Of a stretch of 64,000 nt of DNA, positions 1-9,237 are shown one piece after another. Within the stretch, counting starts at the first letter, position 1, and each line of letters begins with the position of its first letter. This DNA is from Pseudomonas mandelii (lineage in GTDB: Bacteria; Pseudomonadota; Gammaproteobacteria; Pseudomonadales; Pseudomonadaceae): NCBI RefSeq assembly GCF_006438925.1, contig NZ_RCZA01000011.1, positions 2,062 to 66,061 of the forward strand. The letters run 5' to 3'. The position numbers and the translations under genes were made by a program. The notes under the pieces were generated by a model. It was not told the DNA's origin. It did not search any database and saw only the letters and a program-made list of their open reading frames with translations.

Positions 1-211
1 GCTTGAGCCAAAGGCAGAAGCCGTTGCGCTCCCAGTAAAGGATTTTCACTCGATTACGGTGGCGATTCAGAAAGACGAAAAGTACAGGGTCGAACACCGC
101 GACCTTGATATCCAGCTCGACCAAGGCGGCCAGGCCGTCGATGGATTTTCGGAAGTCCACGGCCTTGGGGTAGAGGTACACTTTTTCGACTTTAGCGTCG
201 GGTCGCATCAT
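1..211 (-). CDS. tnpB: IS66-family accessory protein TnpB, partial
   Basis: The minus strand reads an open frame from an ATG pair at 211 to the window edge, giving about 70 residues. It shows the conserved IS66 Orf2 features: a start of MMRPDAKVEKVYLYPK, then VDFRKSIDGLAALVE and the WERNGFCLW block. TnpB is a small accessory protein needed for IS66 transposition, and TnpC, the DDE transposase, would lie beyond base 1. The 3' end is cut by the window, so whether the gene is complete cannot be judged. TnpA, which normally precedes it, is not intact here because the space upstream belongs to an unrelated toxin-like gene. Confidence 0.88.
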   Translation of the reverse strand, partial: MMRPDAKVEKVYLYPKAVDFRKSIDGLAALVELDIKVAVFDPVLFVFLNRHRNRVKILYWERNGFCLWLK

Positions 212-280
212 GACGTGCTGGCTCCAGAGAGAAATCGGAGTACAGCTTCGGGGATCAACTGCTGGCTTTGAATGTGGGGT
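1..280 (-). mobile_element. IS66-type element remnant or edge
   Basis: TnpB occupies the first 211 bases. Just upstream, overlapping the TnpB start by its TGA stop, a short minus-strand frame ends in QLIPEAVLRFLSGASTS, which may be the tail of the preceding IS66 orf. The toxin-like frame ends at 281, so the transposon/chromosome junction must lie between about 212 and 283. I could not identify a terminal inverted repeat or target duplication there, so a deletion or nested rearrangement is more likely than a clean insertion. Confidence 0.6.
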
Positions 281-2437
281 TCATGGAGCGGTTACGTTAT
301 AGGCTTCGACACCGTCCAGCACACTTTTGGTGAACAACATCACACTCATTGCAATGCCCACCGGCGGAATCACCACGCTAACAACAGTGGCCGCAGCCTG
401 CACCGCGCCGAACGACAGCTTGAAGATGATCTCGTCAAGGCTTTCGGTCTTTTCATCGACATCGGAAATCGTGCGAAGAATCACATCGTTATAGCTGCTG
501 CCCAGGTCTATGACGCGACTGTCGCGTGGCAGAACCGGGGCCTCATTGAAGTTGCCAAGCTGTTCCAGATCGGTGATGTACGTACCCACCACCCGCTGAT
601 CCTTATTACGAACCCGGTCATAGAAATAGTTGCCGAATTTGAGTTTCTTGACGGCGGATACAAATTCCGAATGCGGACGAATCAGTCGGCCGTCAGGTGC
701 TTCAGGCGTATACAGGAACTCCTCAATCCGATCACCAAAGACCAATCGGAAAACGAATACGCCGACCACCAGTCGGTCTTGCAAATACAACTTGAACATT
801 GCGCTGAAGGGAACATGACGCGGTTCTTCAGTCATGGGACTCCTTCGTGTATCAATTTTTTCCAGGGCTTCAATCACCTTCAACAGTTCCCGATACTGCT
901 CGTCAGTCAAACGACCGTTAAAACGTTCCTGCATCACCCCCACTTTCATTTGGCGGCGCTGGACTTCCAGGTGAACCATTCGTTTAAGCGCACCCTCGGG
1001 ATGGCTACTATCTAAATGCTTCGAACGCAGCATTTCGATGTACTTTTCGCCCGGGCGCAGCGTACGCGACAAGCCGGCAATATCCCGGATATCAAGTGTG
1101 CTGATCGGCGGATGATCATGTTCCAGGGTAAATCGCGGATAGCTCCAAGGCGTTTGTTTTTCATTGGCGTAAAAATGCGTTTCGGTGCTGATCAGTTCGG
1201 TCAGCGTCATACCCAATTGCGGACTGACGGATACAAAGATGCGATCAGGATTGACCGTTGCCCGCTCCCCCCTGTCAGCCAGCACTTGCTCGATACGCTG
1301 TTTAATCAGATCGAAGCAGAACTGGCCGTAGGGAATGAAACCGCCCTCACGTGTGGCAATGACCTGCAAGGCCTTGAGTTCGCACCGAGTGCGGGCAAAG
1401 TTCTGGCGTTGAGCGTCGGAAGCCGTGCGATAACCGTAAGGTGTCCGGGACTCTTCCTCGGCCACTCGCCAGGCGCGAATGTTTTCAATGGTGGCAGTCA
1501 GGACTTCAGCGCCTTTGTAAGGCGATGCAACCAGGCTCACTCCTTTCCAGGTACTCGGTAGACGTTCGACCTGTTTCAGATAGGTGGCAATGGCTTCTCG
1601 ATCCACAGCGTGGGACTGCCAGGTCAGGTAGTCCCGACCTTTGCCATCTTCTGTCCATTCGCCAACCCGCACGCCTACTCCTCGCAAATCCTGGCATTCG
1701 TACCAGTCCTGTCCACCTGGCGAGCCTGGCGCATACAGCAAGAAACCGTCCTGACCATCGCGTCTTGCGACCAGAATCAACTGCTGAAGCGCACGCGTGT
1801 TGTCGATGAGGCGCACCCCATCAATGGTGAATACCAGGTCGCCGTTCAAGGCAGAGAGAATCCGTGCGAAGTTCTTGTCGTTGATGTGCCCCTGATGGCG
1901 AGCAGCCAACGCACTCAGCAACAGGCGCTGGCTCATGACGTTCTTCAAGGCTTGCATGACTTCTTGACGCTGATACCGAGAACGAAACTGGGCACCGTAG
2001 GAAGCCTGGGCATCGTTGGTCATCATCTCTTCAAACCATTGCTGATTCAGCTCGGCGGGAAGTCCGTCACCCTTGAATACGAGTTTGGCCCTTTGCCCCT
2101 CCTCGTAAAGACCGTAGATGAACTGCTCGGTCAGGGTGCGAGTATCTTCCTGCTCGATCTCCCGCCCTCCTGCCTGGAATGTATAACGGGCATTACACAC
2201 AATTTCATCGGCATCCAAGTCCTGGCCAAACTCCCATTTAATGTTCAGATTGGCGATACTACGGGCATAGTCTTTGAGCGAGCTGAAGTGCCCCAACTGT
2301 TTTTTCAACTCAGTCTCTCTCGCAACCAGCGATGCTTCATGCGCTAAATAGAGTTCGCGATCATACTGAGTTATTCCGTCCAGCCACGAGCGTATTGCGT
2401 TGGCAACCAACGTCTTTGCATTAAATAAACTATTCAT
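281..2437 (-). pseudogene. large DUF6543 (dermonecrotic-toxin-like) protein, 3' truncated
   Basis: This frame encodes 718 residues. The ATG at 2437 is preferred because the purine-rich AAGGGA lies 8 bases before it but only 2 before the ATG at 2443. The protein is hydrophilic up to about residue 680, with a block VIDLGSSYNDVILRTISDVD and then a run of small hydrophobic residues (AAATVVSVVIPPVGIAMSV). It resembles the N-terminal part of the very large Pseudomonas toxins with a DUF6543 domain, which continue for hundreds of residues after this membrane-inserting segment. Here the frame ends about 30 residues into it, at the edge of an IS66 remnant. Loss of the effector end is inferred. The family assignment is from memory of sequence style. 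Confidence 0.62.
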
Positions 2438-2626
2438 ATTCATCGTCCCTTGTTAACACGTTTATGCCTGACTTGGTGTCAAAGCACTTAGCGAGAACTT
2501 ACTCCAGAACAATGCAAAGCAACACGAATCAAAAAGCACAAAATATTATAGACACCAACAACTTATTACCGGAAACAAAAACACACAAGAGCAAGCACAT
2601 ATAAACAAAATCAAATACAGGCAACT

Positions 2627-5182
2627 TTACGAGCACACACCTAACAACTTAGCCTTGGCCACAGCTTGCGTTCTGCGTTCAACCCCCAACTTCCCATTAA
2701 TTCTACGGGCGTGAGTTTTTACTGTATGTAACGAGATGAACAATACATCGGCAATCTGTTGATTGGAGTTGCCCTGTGCGATCAACTTCAAAACTTCAAG
2801 TTCCCGCTTACTGAGGGGACTGGAACTGTGAGCCTCAACAGACAGTTCGGTGATCGACACCTGCGCTGCAGATGTACGCAGCCACTGGGGTTGTCGCAAT
2901 TGCAACTCGCGCCACGCTTGCCGCCCTTGGCAACGGCTGATCATTTGCTCCCCTTCTTGCAAAGCTGCAGTGGCCAGATGCGATTCACCCTGAAGCCAGA
3001 TCACTTCGGCCCGCGCCAGATGTATTTCAGCTTCGAGGGAGTACATACCGTTGGTGTGCGCATTGTCGATCAGAGTTTGAAGCAACGCTGCGGCGTTGCT
3101 GAGCTGTTGCAGATAAACCTCGGCCAGAATCAACAGATACTCAATCCGCGGAATAAGCTCCAGTGTTGCCGGGGGAGCCTGGCGAGCCTGCGGCCCACAA
3201 TAATGACGCAATACCCGCGTCAGTGCCTCATGGGCCAGTTGCGGTCGCCCCTGCTGCAACCAGAACTGACTGCTGACTTGCAACAGGACGCCACGATAGA
3301 CGGTCTCCGGAATTTGTCGCTGCTGCATCAGCCGTTCAGCATCGCGCAATTGGACAAACGCGTGGGTGTAATCACCCTGATTGGCCGCCAGTTGCGCGAG
3401 ACCAAGAAATCCATATAACACACGCTTGTCGTGACTGCGCAGACACAACTCGAGACCGCGCTGAAAGCACTCGCGCGCGTGTTCATCCTGGCCCATGGTT
3501 AACGCCAGTCGCCCACGTCGCAAAGCGATACGCCCAAGCAACGGCGCGTGCCGGTCGGCCTGCTGGCAGAGCAGTTCATGTATGTTGAACAACAAACTCT
3601 CGGCGCGAGCCGGGGCGCCACGCTGCTCCAGCCATTGCGCATGATCAAGCTCCATCAGGCCCTCGAACACCAGCGAACCTTGCGCCCGCGCCAGGCACAG
3701 TGCCTCGCGGTTGTGGGCTTGCGCCACGTCGAGTTCGCCCCTTAGCAATGCCTGTTGCGTCAAACCGGACAAACACATCAGGCGCGCCGTCCAGCATTCG
3801 GGATCGAGCGCGCTCAACGCGTCAAGAAAGTGCGCGCGCGAAGCCTCCATTCGTCCCTGTAAATGCAGCAACCAACCCTGCAGGGCCTGCCAACGTGCAA
3901 TCAGTTGACGCTGAAGCACCGCCGAGGGTTGAGGTGTGAAATGCGCCAAATGAGCGATACAGGCAGTCGCCTGTTCGAAACGTCCGGCGAATAACAGCGC
4001 AGCTGTAATCAATCCGACCAACTGCGGGCTGCCCAGCGTCAGTTCCTCGCCTTGCTGCTCATGCAAACGCAACAACAGCACCACCGTTTGCTCCTCGAAC
4101 AAATGCTCGAAACTGAAGTGCTGCAACAGGCTGACCGCCACTTCGTATTCCTCGGCGAGCAATGCCTGTTCGAAGGCCGATTTCCAGTCCTGTTCGGTAC
4201 AGAACCATTGGCAGGCACGCCGATGCCAGGAGCGTCCCGCCGGCCATTGCTCATCGCGCAACAACTGCGTGAACGGGGTGAATATCTGCAGCCAATCGGT
4301 GGAGTCCCCCCAAGGTTCGATAAAACAGCCCAGCGCTTGCAAGTTCCGCAAGTACTGAGCGCCCTCTCCGGCCCCGAACAGGTGATCGCACAGCCGGGCA
4401 TTGAAGCGGGGTAAGTGGGCCAGCACGCGCCAGGCCTCGCTCAACTCAGGCGTCAGCGAGCTGAACAACTCATGCTCCAGGTAATCGAGCAAGGTGTCCG
4501 CCCGTCCCAGGGGTTTGTCCTGACGCGACCAGTCGCACTTGTGCAGCAATGCAATCCGCACACCGGCACACCAGCCGCCGGTGCGCTGGATGATCCGACT
4601 GGCCACCTTGCTGGCCTGCTCCGGTACCCAGGGCTGCACTATCTGCTCGACTTCACCTGGCGTGAAAGCCAGCGAAGTGCTTTCGCACTCGTACAACTCA
4701 TCGTCGAGCAGCAACCTTGGCCAGTTGCAGGGCGGCCGGCGGCGAGTACCCAGCCACCAGGTCAGCATCGGGCTGCTGATCGCCAGGATGCGATCCAGTA
4801 ACAGGTCCAGCTCCGGGTTTGGCAGACGGCAATAGTCATCGAGAAACAACCAGGTCGGCGTCTGCAATCGCGCCAGATAGCCCAGCAACTCTGTTTCAGT
4901 CGACGAGGCCTGCCCCAGCGTCTCTGCCAGACGCTGACGAAACTGCGCCGCACTCGACGCCACGCCAGACAATGGCAACCAATGCACCTGGCACTGGGTT
5001 GGCGCCTGCAACAGGCATTCGGCGAGCAACGCGCTCTTGCCACTGCCGGCGGGCGCGCAGAGCAATTTCACCCGTGCCGTGGAGGCCAGCAACGGCTCGG
5101 TCAAGCGAGCCCGAGACTGGTGATGAGTGGACAGACGGGGCAGGAATCCAGAACGGTCCAGACACGGGATCATGGCGGTCAT
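2627..5182 (-). CDS. LuxR-family regulator of the MalT/LAL type
   Basis: An 851-residue ATP-dependent transcription factor. The N-terminus has a Walker A loop (APAGSGKS, residues 43-50) within a STAND-type NTPase. The middle is a long alpha-helical, Leu/Ala/Gln-rich region like the TPR-type sensor of MalT and AlkS. The last 65 residues are a LuxR helix-turn-helix (LSKRELEVLKLIAQGNSNQQ, then VKTHARRINGKLGVERRTQA). Such proteins are activated by an inducer plus ATP. It lies downstream of, and on the same strand as, the DUF1302/DUF1329 pair, with a terminator between them, so it is a plausible regulator of those genes. The inducer is unknown. The 183 bases separating it from the toxin-like gene are AT-rich and show nothing definite. 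Confidence 0.88.
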   Translation of the reverse strand: MTAMIPCLDRSGFLPRLSTHHQSRARLTEPLLASTARVKLLCAPAGSGKSALLAECLLQAPTQCQVHWLPLSGVASSAAQFRQRLAETLGQASSTETELLGYLARLQTPTWLFLDDYCRLPNPELDLLLDRILAISSPMLTWWLGTRRRPPCNWPRLLLDDELYECESTSLAFTPGEVEQIVQPWVPEQASKVASRIIQRTGGWCAGVRIALLHKCDWSRQDKPLGRADTLLDYLEHELFSSLTPELSEAWRVLAHLPRFNARLCDHLFGAGEGAQYLRNLQALGCFIEPWGDSTDWLQIFTPFTQLLRDEQWPAGRSWHRRACQWFCTEQDWKSAFEQALLAEEYEVAVSLLQHFSFEHLFEEQTVVLLLRLHEQQGEELTLGSPQLVGLITAALLFAGRFEQATACIAHLAHFTPQPSAVLQRQLIARWQALQGWLLHLQGRMEASRAHFLDALSALDPECWTARLMCLSGLTQQALLRGELDVAQAHNREALCLARAQGSLVFEGLMELDHAQWLEQRGAPARAESLLFNIHELLCQQADRHAPLLGRIALRRGRLALTMGQDEHARECFQRGLELCLRSHDKRVLYGFLGLAQLAANQGDYTHAFVQLRDAERLMQQRQIPETVYRGVLLQVSSQFWLQQGRPQLAHEALTRVLRHYCGPQARQAPPATLELIPRIEYLLILAEVYLQQLSNAAALLQTLIDNAHTNGMYSLEAEIHLARAEVIWLQGESHLATAALQEGEQMISRCQGRQAWRELQLRQPQWLRTSAAQVSITELSVEAHSSSPLSKRELEVLKLIAQGNSNQQIADVLFISLHTVKTHARRINGKLGVERRTQAVAKAKLLGVCS

Positions 5183-5271
5183 TGCGGCGTGCCTTTTTAT
5201 AATTGTCCGGCAACCCTAGCCCTCTCTAACCCGCTTGTTGAGAAGTATTCAGCACGCTGATTGGCAGCCAT

Positions 5272-5299
5272 AAAAAAGGCGACCACCCGGTCGCCTTTT
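5272..5299 (-). terminator. Rho-independent terminator after the DUF1329 gene
   Basis: The 7-bp stem GGCGACC/GGTCGCC has a 4-base loop and is flanked by A6 on one side and T4 on the other. Read on the minus strand it ends in a U run just past the stop of the DUF1329 gene. The flanking runs would also let it act in the other direction. Confidence 0.85.
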
Positions 5300-5322
5300 G
5301 TACTGTCGATGTATCAAAACCC

Positions 5323-6690
5323 TTACCGAACGCCCTCGGCGCGCAAGGCCGATGGCGTGTAGTCGGCGGCCTTGGCTTCGAAGCCGAATTCGAAACTGTG
5401 CTTCTCTTCGTTTTTCATTCCCAGGGCAATGTATCGGCCGGCAATGATGTCGTAGAGCGCTTCGAGGGTGTAGGCCTGGGTCTGGTGATCGTAGTAGTAC
5501 TGGGCGTGACCCTCAGCCACCCGCCACAGCTGACCGCGACCGTCGTAGTGGTCCGCCAGCGCCACTTGCCAGCTGTCTTCGTCGAGGTACATGTGGCGTT
5601 TGGCGTAGATATGCCGTTCGCTCGGCTTGACCGTACCGATCACTTCCCAGACCCGGTGCAATTCATAGCGGGTCAGGTCCTGGTTGATGTGCCCGGCTTT
5701 CACAATGTCATCGTACTTGAGGCTCGGCGAGTCGAGTTTGTAGCTGTTGTAAGGGATGTACATTTCCTTCTTGCCGACCAGTTTCCAGTCGTAGCGATCC
5801 GGGGCGCCGGAGAACATGTCGAAGTTGTCGGACGTGCGCAGGCCATCAGCAGCAGTACCCGGCCCGTCATAAGCCACTTGCGGTGCGCGACGCACACGGC
5901 GCTGGCCGGCGTTGTAGATCCATGCCAGGCGCGGCTCTTTCACCTGATCGAGGGTTTCATGCACCAGCAGCACGTTACCCGCCAGACGCGCAGGTGCCGT
6001 CACCGATTGCTTGAAGAAGGTCAGCACGTTGGCGGCTTTTTCCGGGTCCAGCTCCTTCATCAGTTGCGGTACGGCGATCTCTTCCTCGAAGCGGATCGGC
6101 GTGTAGCTGCCGTTCGTTTGCGGGGTCACCTGAGTGATGATGCGGCGCAGGTTGCCGCCGTGATAGCGGGTGATGTGGTTCCACAGCACCTCGACGCCGG
6201 TCTTCGGAATCGGGAAGGCGTAGTAGCGGTTGCCGGTGAAGTTGGCCAGGCCGTTGCCGTCGTTGATGCTGTTCACGTTCAGCGCGCTGCGTTTGGCCGA
6301 CTCGTAAATCTCCGGGGGTACGGCCACGGTGCGGTGGGTCGGGTAGACCGGGATCTTGTAGGTTTCCGGATAGCGCTTGAACATCGCCACCTGACCTTCC
6401 GACAATTTGTCTTTGTACTTATCGACTGTCGCGGCCGTGATGATAAACAGTGGTTTCTCGCTGGCGAACGGGTCAGCCAGGAAACCCTTGCTGTCCACCG
6501 CGCCGGCGTTTTTCGGGATACCACCAGTCCAGGCCGGGATCGAGCCGTCGGCGTTGCCGGCCTTCTCGGCCCCCAACGGGGTGAGGCTGGTGCCAAGCTT
6601 GTTGGCTTCTTCAGGCGAGACCGCCGCCATCACGTTGGCAGCCAACAGACTCAAGGCCAGGGCGCCGCATTGCAGAATCATCTTGCGCAT
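5323..6690 (-). CDS. DUF1329 exported protein
   Basis: A 455-residue protein with a clear Sec signal peptide (MRKMILQCGALALSLLAANVMA). It then has the typical start of mature DUF1329 proteins, with SPEEANKLGTSLTPLGAEKA and PAWTGGI. The ATG at 6690 is chosen because AGAAGG lies 9 bases upstream, while the earlier ATG at 6699 directly abuts that sequence. The family is periplasmic, related to the LolA/LolB-like fold, and almost always paired with DUF1302. Here the DUF1302 gene ends 23 bases upstream, so the two are co-transcribed. The exact function is not established. A role in moving hydrophobic compounds or lipids at the outer membrane is a guess from the fold and pairing. Confidence 0.88.
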   Translation of the reverse strand: MRKMILQCGALALSLLAANVMAAVSPEEANKLGTSLTPLGAEKAGNADGSIPAWTGGIPKNAGAVDSKGFLADPFASEKPLFIITAATVDKYKDKLSEGQVAMFKRYPETYKIPVYPTHRTVAVPPEIYESAKRSALNVNSINDGNGLANFTGNRYYAFPIPKTGVEVLWNHITRYHGGNLRRIITQVTPQTNGSYTPIRFEEEIAVPQLMKELDPEKAANVLTFFKQSVTAPARLAGNVLLVHETLDQVKEPRLAWIYNAGQRRVRRAPQVAYDGPGTAADGLRTSDNFDMFSGAPDRYDWKLVGKKEMYIPYNSYKLDSPSLKYDDIVKAGHINQDLTRYELHRVWEVIGTVKPSERHIYAKRHMYLDEDSWQVALADHYDGRGQLWRVAEGHAQYYYDHQTQAYTLEALYDIIAGRYIALGMKNEEKHSFEFGFEAKAADYTPSALRAEGVR

Positions 6691-6713
6691 TAAAATCATC
6701 CTTCTCAGCCAGA

Positions 6714-8507
6714 TCAGAAGTTCACGCCGAAGCTCAGCGCCAGGAAGTCGCGGTCTTCCAGGGTGTTGTAGTCACCGCCGAAGAAATCGGTGTAACTGAG
6801 GCTCGCGGTATAGGTGTTGCGGTAGTCGGCATCGACGCCGACGCTAACCGCCTTGGCGCCTTCGTTGAACAGCCCGTTGGGACCGTAGCCGGCGACGTCG
6901 TGGGACCAGGACAGATTGGGCTTGAGGTTGATCCCGCCGATGACGTTGGCGTAATCGAGGATCGCCCGGGCGCGGTAGCCCCAGGAGGTCGAGGTGACGA
7001 AGCCGTCGGTATCGCCGCCAAAACCGTACTGGCCATAGACCGAGTCACGGCCGTAACGCAATTTGGTGCGCGACTCCAGACCACCGACGTGCACCACCGC
7101 CGCTTCGCCAACCAGGGTCAGCCGTTGAGCGCCCAGCACCTGATCGAAGAAGTGCGTCAGGGTGCTCTGCACCTGCGTCACTTCCTTGCGGCGGTAGCCT
7201 TTGTTGTCGGCACCTGGCGTGGTCGCGATAGGCGATGCCGCGCCGCCTGCGATCGGGTTGAGCAAGGCCAGGGTCAGGTCGTTGGTGTTGACTTGCACCG
7301 GGGCATTGGGGCGATAGCTGATCTCGCCGGTCCACGCCGTGCCGGTAGGCAAGGTGGTGGAAAAGCTCGCGCCGTAGAGACGAATGTCTTCCGGGTACTC
7401 AAGGTAATACTGGCCGCGTCCAAGCATCACACTCTGAGCCAGTGCAGACCCGGTACCGGGCGCGATTCTGTTGGCGGCACCGACGATGGCCGGGATCCGT
7501 GCCAGCGTTGTCAGGCCGGCAGTGGTGGTGCCGACCGTCGGGCTACGGCTGTGATAGTTCATGAAGTACAGGCCGTACTCGGTGTCGTCGCCGAGCCAGC
7601 GCAGCGCCGTCCCCCACTGCCCGGAGTCGCGGGCATCGCGGTCACCACCGCGCGGGACGATCACACCTTCCTGGCTGACCTCGAAGCCTTGGCCAAACGC
7701 TGCAGCGATCGGTTGCAACGGTGCAATCGCCGGGCTGGCAACGGTGTAGTTCTTGTTGCAACCGTCTGCCACCACGTCGTTACCGAAGAAGGTGCCGCAG
7801 TTGTCGACGACAGTCTGATCCCACTCCAGTTGATAGAAACCTTCCACCGAGAGTTGGTCGGTCAGGCTTTGGGAGGCGAACAGCATGTTCACCGGAATCA
7901 GGCCTTCCTTGATTTCGGCGCCGGGACGGCGGAACGCTGAAACGTCGATCGGGTTGATGCTGTTGATCGAGTTGCCGATGAAGGTACTTTCACCCCAACT
8001 CACCACCTGCTTGCCGGCGCGCACAGTGCCCGGCAGATCGGCGATGGAATAGTTGTGATAGACGAAGGCGTCGAGAAGTTGTGCTCCGGAGGACTTGGCG
8101 CCTTCTTTACGGCCGCTGTCACTGATCGGTTTGAACTCGCGGTCCTCGTCCTTGAGTTCGAAGTCGTACCAGTACTTGCCACGCACGAACACCCCGGTGT
8201 CGCCGTACTTCAATTCGAGGTCATGAATACCTTTGAAGATCTTGGAGAAGGTTTCGCCCTTCTTGAAGTTCAGCCGCCCGTCATCCCCGGTCGAAGACTG
8301 GCCGGTCCCGCCATTGACGATGCCCACCAGGGATTTGTCGGCATCGCGCATGCCCCAGCTCGCGCCGATGGACAGCGAAGAGTCAAAGGTCCCCTCGATT
8401 TCCCCGATGTTGAATGAAACAGCCTGCGCCTGGGCGCAGCAACCCAAGGCAACCGCAGCGGCCAGCGCTTGCGGCGTGAAGATGGCGCGCATTGTTGTTT
8501 TTGTCAT
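6714..8507 (-). CDS. DUF1302 outer-membrane beta-barrel protein
   Basis: A 597-residue protein. The ATG at 8507 follows GGGGAAGA by 3 bases and opens an export signal (TKTTMRAIFTPQALAAAVAL ending near AQA). The longer upstream frame has no signal-like start. The mature part begins VSFNIGEIEGTFDSSLSIGAS and is full of alternating aromatic/polar strands, ending in a C-terminal phenylalanine (LSFGVNF), the outer-membrane barrel signature. It heads a two-gene operon with DUF1329. The pair is widespread in pseudomonads, often near transporters or catabolic genes. The substrate is unknown. Confidence 0.88.
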   Translation of the reverse strand: MTKTTMRAIFTPQALAAAVALGCCAQAQAVSFNIGEIEGTFDSSLSIGASWGMRDADKSLVGIVNGGTGQSSTGDDGRLNFKKGETFSKIFKGIHDLELKYGDTGVFVRGKYWYDFELKDEDREFKPISDSGRKEGAKSSGAQLLDAFVYHNYSIADLPGTVRAGKQVVSWGESTFIGNSINSINPIDVSAFRRPGAEIKEGLIPVNMLFASQSLTDQLSVEGFYQLEWDQTVVDNCGTFFGNDVVADGCNKNYTVASPAIAPLQPIAAAFGQGFEVSQEGVIVPRGGDRDARDSGQWGTALRWLGDDTEYGLYFMNYHSRSPTVGTTTAGLTTLARIPAIVGAANRIAPGTGSALAQSVMLGRGQYYLEYPEDIRLYGASFSTTLPTGTAWTGEISYRPNAPVQVNTNDLTLALLNPIAGGAASPIATTPGADNKGYRRKEVTQVQSTLTHFFDQVLGAQRLTLVGEAAVVHVGGLESRTKLRYGRDSVYGQYGFGGDTDGFVTSTSWGYRARAILDYANVIGGINLKPNLSWSHDVAGYGPNGLFNEGAKAVSVGVDADYRNTYTASLSYTDFFGGDYNTLEDRDFLALSFGVNF

Positions 8508-9237
8508 GCGTCTTCCCCGGTGAGTGACAGAAGGCCACACCCTACTGCCGCAGGTTGGGAGCGATAAGCGCACCAAGGAGGTATTCGCGATGTACCTCCA
8601 AAGGATGAATGCCCGCATGGGACGGGGATTTGCGCGGGTTATGGATGGGCTGGATGGGGGGTTATCAACGTCGCGCATGGCGTGTAGGCGGGGTCTGTCA
8701 GCACTGTTACTCATGCTGCAACAGTTCATGTCGTGAATTGCTATTTTTCCTTTGGGCTCAAGCGCTTATTCTTGCCGGGCTTTCACGGCAATCGGGCCGA
8801 AAAGCAGGAAGCAATGGCGAGTGTCCCGTCCACGCCATTGGTGACAGATTTCAGAGGAGTTGAAGGTTTTCGACTCATCGCCCCGTGTTCACTGACGTTG
8901 ATTTATTGCTCCTTGATCAATCGTCTTACTTTGGCCGCTGCGTTTGCAGCGGCCTTTTTTATGCCTGTTGAAAAACCGAACGCCCCCCCTTCCGAGAAAC
9001 TTCCGGAAACGACATGGGAAATTTCTTCTTGAACAGAAGCATTTACTCTCGATCGTTTTAGCCAGCCGAAAGTTCACTCAATCTCATACGTATTTACTTA
9101 CAGCCTTACCAGAATCATGAACCAAAATTTTGCTGTAACTTGAAACATATCGACTACTTGCTGGCAAAAGTGAGTCGATGCCAACCGAATAATTTCCAAC
9201 CATTCCATTCAACAAGCACATTCAAAAGGATATGAAT
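8508..9237. other. 730-base intergenic region with an orphan terminator
   Basis: This separates the leftward DUF1302 operon from the rightward bacteriocin gene. No open frame in it has family-like content. It contains a strong plus-strand terminator near 8933-8960 with no gene ending before it. The stretch from 9000 to 9230 is AT-rich and must carry the bacteriocin promoter. I looked for a LexA box and a PrtN P-box there and found no convincing match. The AAAAGGA at 9224-9230 is the ribosome binding site that decides the bacteriocin start. Confidence 0.6.
8933..8960 (+). terminator. strong orphan Rho-independent terminator
   Basis: A perfect 9-bp stem (GGCCGCTGC / GCAGCGGCC) with a GTTT loop is followed by six T residues on the plus strand. 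No coding gene on this strand ends upstream, as the neighbour is DUF1302 running the other way. It therefore probably ends a small non-coding transcript or a short upstream leader. Confidence 0.8.

Noticed and set aside
8550..8736. Short plus-strand frame MYLQRMNARMGRGF and onward
   Set aside because: No family-like sequence. It lies over the untranslated leader and frame extension of the DUF1302 gene.
9131..9146. CTGTAACTTGAAACAT as a LexA box upstream of the bacteriocin
   Set aside because: Only the left half matches the CTG-N10-CAG pattern and the AT core is wrong. Not convincing without a matrix score.
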